The notes beneath the pieces were generated by a model that was not told the DNA's origin, did no database searches, and saw nothing but the letters and a program-made list of their open reading frames with translations. A stretch of DNA of 64,000 nucleotides from Desulfoluna limicola (lineage in GTDB: Bacteria > Desulfobacterota > Desulfobacteria > Desulfobacterales > Desulfolunaceae): the NCBI RefSeq assembly GCF_021654575.1, contig NZ_AP024488.1, positions 1,984,001 through 2,048,000 of the forward strand, given 5' to 3'. Below, one piece after another: positions 60,545 to 64,000 of the stretch. Each line of letters begins with the position of its first letter. Position 1 is the first letter of the stretch. A program made the position numbers and the translations under genes.

Positions 60545-62479
60545 TCAGGCCCCGGACAGCCTCGCCTTAAGTCTTGGAAACAGGTTGAGGTCGGTGTGGG
60601 GCAGAAAAAGAGCCGCAATATAGTGGTCCATGTAGGATGGGGTCTCGGAAAGCTCAAAATTGGTCATCATGCGCACCACCTGCACCACATCCTGGCGCAA
60701 CGTGTTGGTCAGGGCGCTCATCTTGGCTCCCATCAAAGAGCCGTTCCCGATGAAGACGACCTTGTCTGTTGCGATCTCCGGAAGAAAACCGATGGTAAAG
60801 GCACGATCCAGGTCGATGTAGCTTCCGAACCCGCCGGCCAGAATGATCTGCTCAATCTCTCCGATGGAGAGCCCCACTTCGTTCAGCAGGGTTTCGCAGC
60901 CGCTGTAAACAGCCCCCTTGGCCCGAATAAGGTTGTCAATATCGGGTTCCGTCAAGGTAATGTCCCGGCCGATATCGGTGTCGTCTGCCCAGACCAGAAC
61001 ATACTCGACAATGCCTTCGCTCTCCCTGAGCCTTGGCGTGTGAAGATCGGTGTTGAATTTTCCCCGGCTGTCCACAAGCTTGTTCTCAAAGAGGACCGCC
61101 ACGGCAGTAATCAGACCCGACCCGCAGATCCCCCGTGGCCGGACTCCGCCCACGGTGCGCAGCATCGGCTCCCAGGTCACCGGATCAATGGAGAAATCCT
61201 CGATGGCGCCTGGGGCTGCTCGCATACCGAACTTGATCCCGCCGCCCTCGAAGGCGGGGCCTGCGGAACAGGCGGTGCAGGCGAGCCACTCCTTGTTGCC
61301 CACCACAATCTCCGCGTTGGTGCCGATATCGATGAAAAGTGTCAGCTTCTCGCTCCGATAAAGACCGCTTCCCATGACCCCTGCAACAATATCCCCCCCG
61401 ACATAACTGGAGATAAGGGGGTAGATCAGGGCTGTGGTGTGCTCGGCAAGATAGATCCCGAGACTCCGGGCAGATAGAGGGGGGTAGACGTTGGCAGCCG
61501 GGACGTAGGGCGCCCGGCGGATATTCCGGGGATCTACCCCCAGCAGAAGTTGGGTCATGGTGGTGTTGCCGGCAATGGCCACCGTGGACACCTCCTCCAT
61601 GTCCACCCCGCTTCTACTTAAAAGGCGGCCCACAACGTCGTTGATGCTCTCGACGACCACCTGGCGAAGCCGCTCGAGCCCCCCTTCCTTTTCCGCGTAA
61701 ATGATCCGGGAGATCACGTCTTCGCCATAGCTCACCTGGCCGTTGACTTTTCCGTACTGCCCAAGAACCGATGCGTCCTTTAAGTCAAAGAGCTGCCCGT
61801 AAATGGTGGTGGTGCCGATATCCAGAGCGATGGCATAGTTAAAATCCGTTCGGTCTCCCGACTGAATATTGATGATTCGGGACTTGTTGCCATCCTTCAC
61901 CGGACGCTCCAGGGTCACGGTTGCCTTGAAGTCACCGTCACGAAGCACCTTGGGCATCTTCCGGATAACAGAGAAATCGATATCCAGGCCTTCTTCACCT
62001 TTCACATTTTTCAAGTGCTGAAACAGGCGGGTCACATCGGCGCTGTGGTCCGATGCGTCAGGGGGGGGCAGTTCCACATAAACCTTTTCCATGGGGGGGA
62101 TGAACAGCCCCTCTTCCTTCAGGGCCTCAAAGTCCATCTTACGAATGCGGGCTGTGGTCCTCGGCATCACCGGGGGCAGCTCCCCCCCCTTCAGTGCCGA
62201 TGATTCCATGGGAATACGCACCGTCAGGTTATCCCGCACTTCCGTTTTGCAGGCAAGGCGCCAGCCGCCGTCATACTCCTCCTGCGTCAACTTGTCGGCT
62301 TGTTCACAGACCGACTCGCCCTTTTCCACCACCACGCGGCACTTTCCACACACACCGCCTCCGCCGCAGGAGGCATTGATGTGCACGCCAGCATCCATGG
62401 CCGCCTCGATAAGAGACTCACCGGCACTGACCTCGATGGAGGTATCATAAGGAATGAACTGCACCGTGAATTTTTCCAT
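60545..62479 (-). CDS. ASKHA-domain protein, reductive activator of corrinoid protein (RACo-type)
   Basis: 644 residues. The N-terminal [2Fe-2S] ferredoxin domain has CGGGGVCGKCRVVVEKGES and a fourth cysteine in RLACKTEV. A linker and middle domain follow, then a C-terminal ATPase of the RACo/ASKHA type (YAIALDIGTTTIYGQLFDLK, AIAGNTTMTQLLLGVDP, LFIDIGTNAEIVVGNKEW, CSAGPAFEGGGIKFGMRA, ILAGGFGSYIDLDRAFTIGF). RACo proteins use ATP to reactivate the corrinoid iron-sulfur protein, or methyltransferase corrinoid proteins, when cobalt becomes oxidised. Placement between fhs and cooC supports the acetyl-CoA pathway role. ATG 62479 with GGGAGAG is preferred to an upstream ATG at 62503. Confidence 0.9.
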   Translation of the reverse strand: MEKFTVQFIPYDTSIEVSAGESLIEAAMDAGVHINASCGGGGVCGKCRVVVEKGESVCEQADKLTQEEYDGGWRLACKTEVRDNLTVRIPMESSALKGGELPPVMPRTTARIRKMDFEALKEEGLFIPPMEKVYVELPPPDASDHSADVTRLFQHLKNVKGEEGLDIDFSVIRKMPKVLRDGDFKATVTLERPVKDGNKSRIINIQSGDRTDFNYAIALDIGTTTIYGQLFDLKDASVLGQYGKVNGQVSYGEDVISRIIYAEKEGGLERLRQVVVESINDVVGRLLSRSGVDMEEVSTVAIAGNTTMTQLLLGVDPRNIRRAPYVPAANVYPPLSARSLGIYLAEHTTALIYPLISSYVGGDIVAGVMGSGLYRSEKLTLFIDIGTNAEIVVGNKEWLACTACSAGPAFEGGGIKFGMRAAPGAIEDFSIDPVTWEPMLRTVGGVRPRGICGSGLITAVAVLFENKLVDSRGKFNTDLHTPRLRESEGIVEYVLVWADDTDIGRDITLTEPDIDNLIRAKGAVYSGCETLLNEVGLSIGEIEQIILAGGFGSYIDLDRAFTIGFLPEIATDKVVFIGNGSLMGAKMSALTNTLRQDVVQVVRMMTNFELSETPSYMDHYIAALFLPHTDLNLFPRLKARLSGA

Positions 62480-62615
62480 ACTCTCTCCCGAATGGGTTTC
62501 CACCAGATCCGATCCAACAAGCCGGTGCGAACAGCAAGAAGCAGGACATGAAAATCTTGTGCGATAGCTATCTTAACGCACAAATCACAAGCAATCCAGC
62601 ATTTGCTCTTACAAG

Positions 62616-62647
62616 ACAAAAAAAGGCCGGCAAGCCGGCCTTTTTGA
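62616..62647 (-). terminator. Terminator of fhs
   Basis: AAAAAAGGCCGGC-AA-GCCGGCCTTTTT, 30 bases beyond the fhs stop. The raco gene downstream may still be reached by readthrough. Confidence 0.9.
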
Positions 62648-62675
62648 GTTCATGTCAAAGAATCGCAACACGACG

Positions 62676-64000
62676 TTAGAAGATACCCTGAACCTTTCCG
62701 GTCTCCACGTCCACATCCACCCTGCGGAAGGAGGGATTGGACGCCGTGCCCGGCATCAGGCTGATGGTACCGGCAACAGGGACGATAAACCCGGCGCCAC
62801 CGTAAGTAAGCACCTCACGGATCTGAAGGCGCCACCCCGTGGGGACCCCTTTGAGGGCAGGGTTGTCAGACAGGGAGAGGTGGGTCTTTACCATGCAGAG
62901 CCCAAGCTTGGAGAGCTCGGGGTCGGCCTGGATACGGTCCAGGGCAACCATGGCATCGGCGGAGAAGTCAACACCATCGGCGCCGTACACTTCCGTGGCG
63001 ATAAGCTCGATGCGTTCTTTAACCGGCATCTCAAGGTCGTAGAGAAATTTAAAGTCGGTCTTCTCTTCACAGGCTGCGATAACAGCATCCGCAAGGGCAA
63101 CAGCGCCGTCACCGCCCTTTTCCCAGTGCTCGGAGACAGCAAATTTCGCGCCCTCGGCCTCAACCAGCTCCTGCACCTTGGCGAGCTCGGCCGGGGTGTC
63201 GGTAACAAAGGCATTGAGGCAGACAACGGGGCTGATCCCGGCCTTGCGAACGTTGCGGATATGGTGAATGAGGTTGGCGCACCCCTTCTCAACCCACTCA
63301 ACGCTCTCTTCACTGTACTCCTTGGGCATGGCCTTTCCGGGAACAGGGACAGGTGCGCCGCCGTGGCATTTCAGGGCACGGATGGTGGCCACAACCACAG
63401 CCGCATCGGGAACGAGACCGCTGAAGCGGCACTTTAAGTTCCAGAACTTCTCAAATCCGATATCGGCGCCGAAGCCGGATTCGGTCACGTGATACTCGGC
63501 AAGCTTGAGGCCCACCTGGTCGGCAATGATAGAGCTCTGTCCAATGGCGATGTTGGCGAAGGGGCCGGCATGTACAATGACGGGCTGCCCTTCAAGGGTC
63601 TGCATCAGGTTGGGGTTCAGCGCTTCAACCATCCAGGCGGTCATGGCACCGGCCACCTCGAGATCTTCCGTGGTGATGGGGTTGCCCTTTTTATCATACG
63701 CCACAACAATCTTGCCCATGCGCTCTCGCATGTCCTTGAGGTTTGTGGCCACAGAGAGAATCGCCATGACTTCGGAGGAGACGGCAATGCCGAACTTGGA
63801 GCGCATCATAAAGCCGTCACGCTTGCCGTTCACCCCGTCCATGCCGATGATGATGTTACGAAGAGACTGACAGCAGTAATCGATGACCCAGCCCATCTCC
63901 ACGTTGGTGGGATCCACGTCGAGGCGACGCATCTTGGTGAGGCGGTCAAGCTGCTCATCGCTGTAGTTCCTCTCGTGCTGCATACGGGAGGTCAAGGCTA
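62676..64000 (-). CDS. fhs: Formate-tetrahydrofolate ligase, C-terminal part (runs off window)
   Basis: Fhs activates formate with ATP to form 10-formyl-THF, the entry or exit of the methyl branch. About 440 residues are present; the N-terminal part (about 120-150 residues, with the P-loop) lies beyond base 64000. Recognisable text: [20 protein letters not shown], the [20 protein letters not shown] region, [104 protein letters not shown]-like ([20 protein letters not shown]) and [16 protein letters not shown]. The frame stays open to the edge; an apparent TTG near the edge is not the start. Confidence 0.95.
   Translation of the reverse strand, partial: ALTSRMQHERNYSDEQLDRLTKMRRLDVDPTNVEMGWVIDYCCQSLRNIIIGMDGVNGKRDGFMMRSKFGIAVSSEVMAILSVATNLKDMRERMGKIVVAYDKKGNPITTEDLEVAGAMTAWMVEALNPNLMQTLEGQPVIVHAGPFANIAIGQSSIIADQVGLKLAEYHVTESGFGADIGFEKFWNLKCRFSGLVPDAAVVVATIRALKCHGGAPVPVPGKAMPKEYSEESVEWVEKGCANLIHHIRNVRKAGISPVVCLNAFVTDTPAELAKVQELVEAEGAKFAVSEHWEKGGDGAVALADAVIAACEEKTDFKFLYDLEMPVKERIELIATEVYGADGVDFSADAMVALDRIQADPELSKLGLCMVKTHLSLSDNPALKGVPTGWRLQIREVLTYGGAGFIVPVAGTISLMPGTASNPSFRRVDVDVETGKVQGIF

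Overview
The window looks like a chromosome segment from a strictly anaerobic, Gram-negative bacterium of the Desulfobacterota (Desulfobacterales-like; the genus cannot be told from this sequence). The grounds are Wood-Ljungdahl genes (fhs, a RACo-type corrinoid protein activator, CooC, fchA, folD), an ADP-forming acyl-CoA synthetase, a FadB-like/thiolase pair, two cobalamin-binding radical SAM proteins, a cysteine-rich 4Fe-4S protein, FAD-dependent thymidylate synthase and lipid A genes. Genes are GC-rich and separated by unusually long, repeat-filled spacers. No rRNA, tRNA, CRISPR array, transposase or phage gene was seen.

Layout. 1-6.2 kb: tail of an unknown gene, the periplasmic protease Prc, a Ste24-type M48 protease, then fchA-folD (C1 metabolism). 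6.4-12.3 kb: trmJ, a B12/radical SAM enzyme, an HtpX-like protease, a YcgN-like cysteine-cluster protein and a small unknown. 12.9-18.5 kb: typA, bioA, a zinc-ribbon membrane protein with an HEAGH motif, and ybaK. 19.6-29.8 kb: fatty acid/acyl-CoA block (FadB-like, thiolase, MerR regulator, ADP-forming acyl-CoA synthetase with a clear promoter-operator), interrupted by a homologue of the eukaryotic queuosine mannosyltransferase. 30.3-37.2 kb: a three-gene unit of DUF2760 membrane protein plus two divergent Hsp70s, then an FAH-family hydrolase. 38-47.3 kb: second B12/radical SAM protein, a YchF-like GTPase, truC, nadC and valS. 47.7-52.4 kb: a very acidic repeat protein, a small unknown, a ferredoxin-like protein and a TetR regulator. 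53-56.2 kb: gnnB-gnnA-lpxB. 56.3-59.1 kb: small AT-rich ORFs, then thyX-panB. 59.5-64 kb: fhs-raco-cooC, running off the right edge.

The most unusual content lies between the genes. The spacers hold a modular family of small mobile elements (MITE-like). Three copies have matching terminal inverted repeats (core GTAACNATTCAGC) and different 5-bp direct duplications. One of them sits inside a second repeat whose uninterrupted copy is also in the window, giving a natural empty/filled site pair. Pieces of the same elements form hairpins whose arms change in a compensatory way between copies. Several repeats abut gene ends closely enough to supply the stop codon.

Other points of note are a FolD that has lost two cyclohydrolase active-site residues and sits beside a dedicated cyclohydrolase, a two-domain ThyX with one degenerate half, and the DUF2760-Hsp70-Hsp70 unit, whose function is not known to me.
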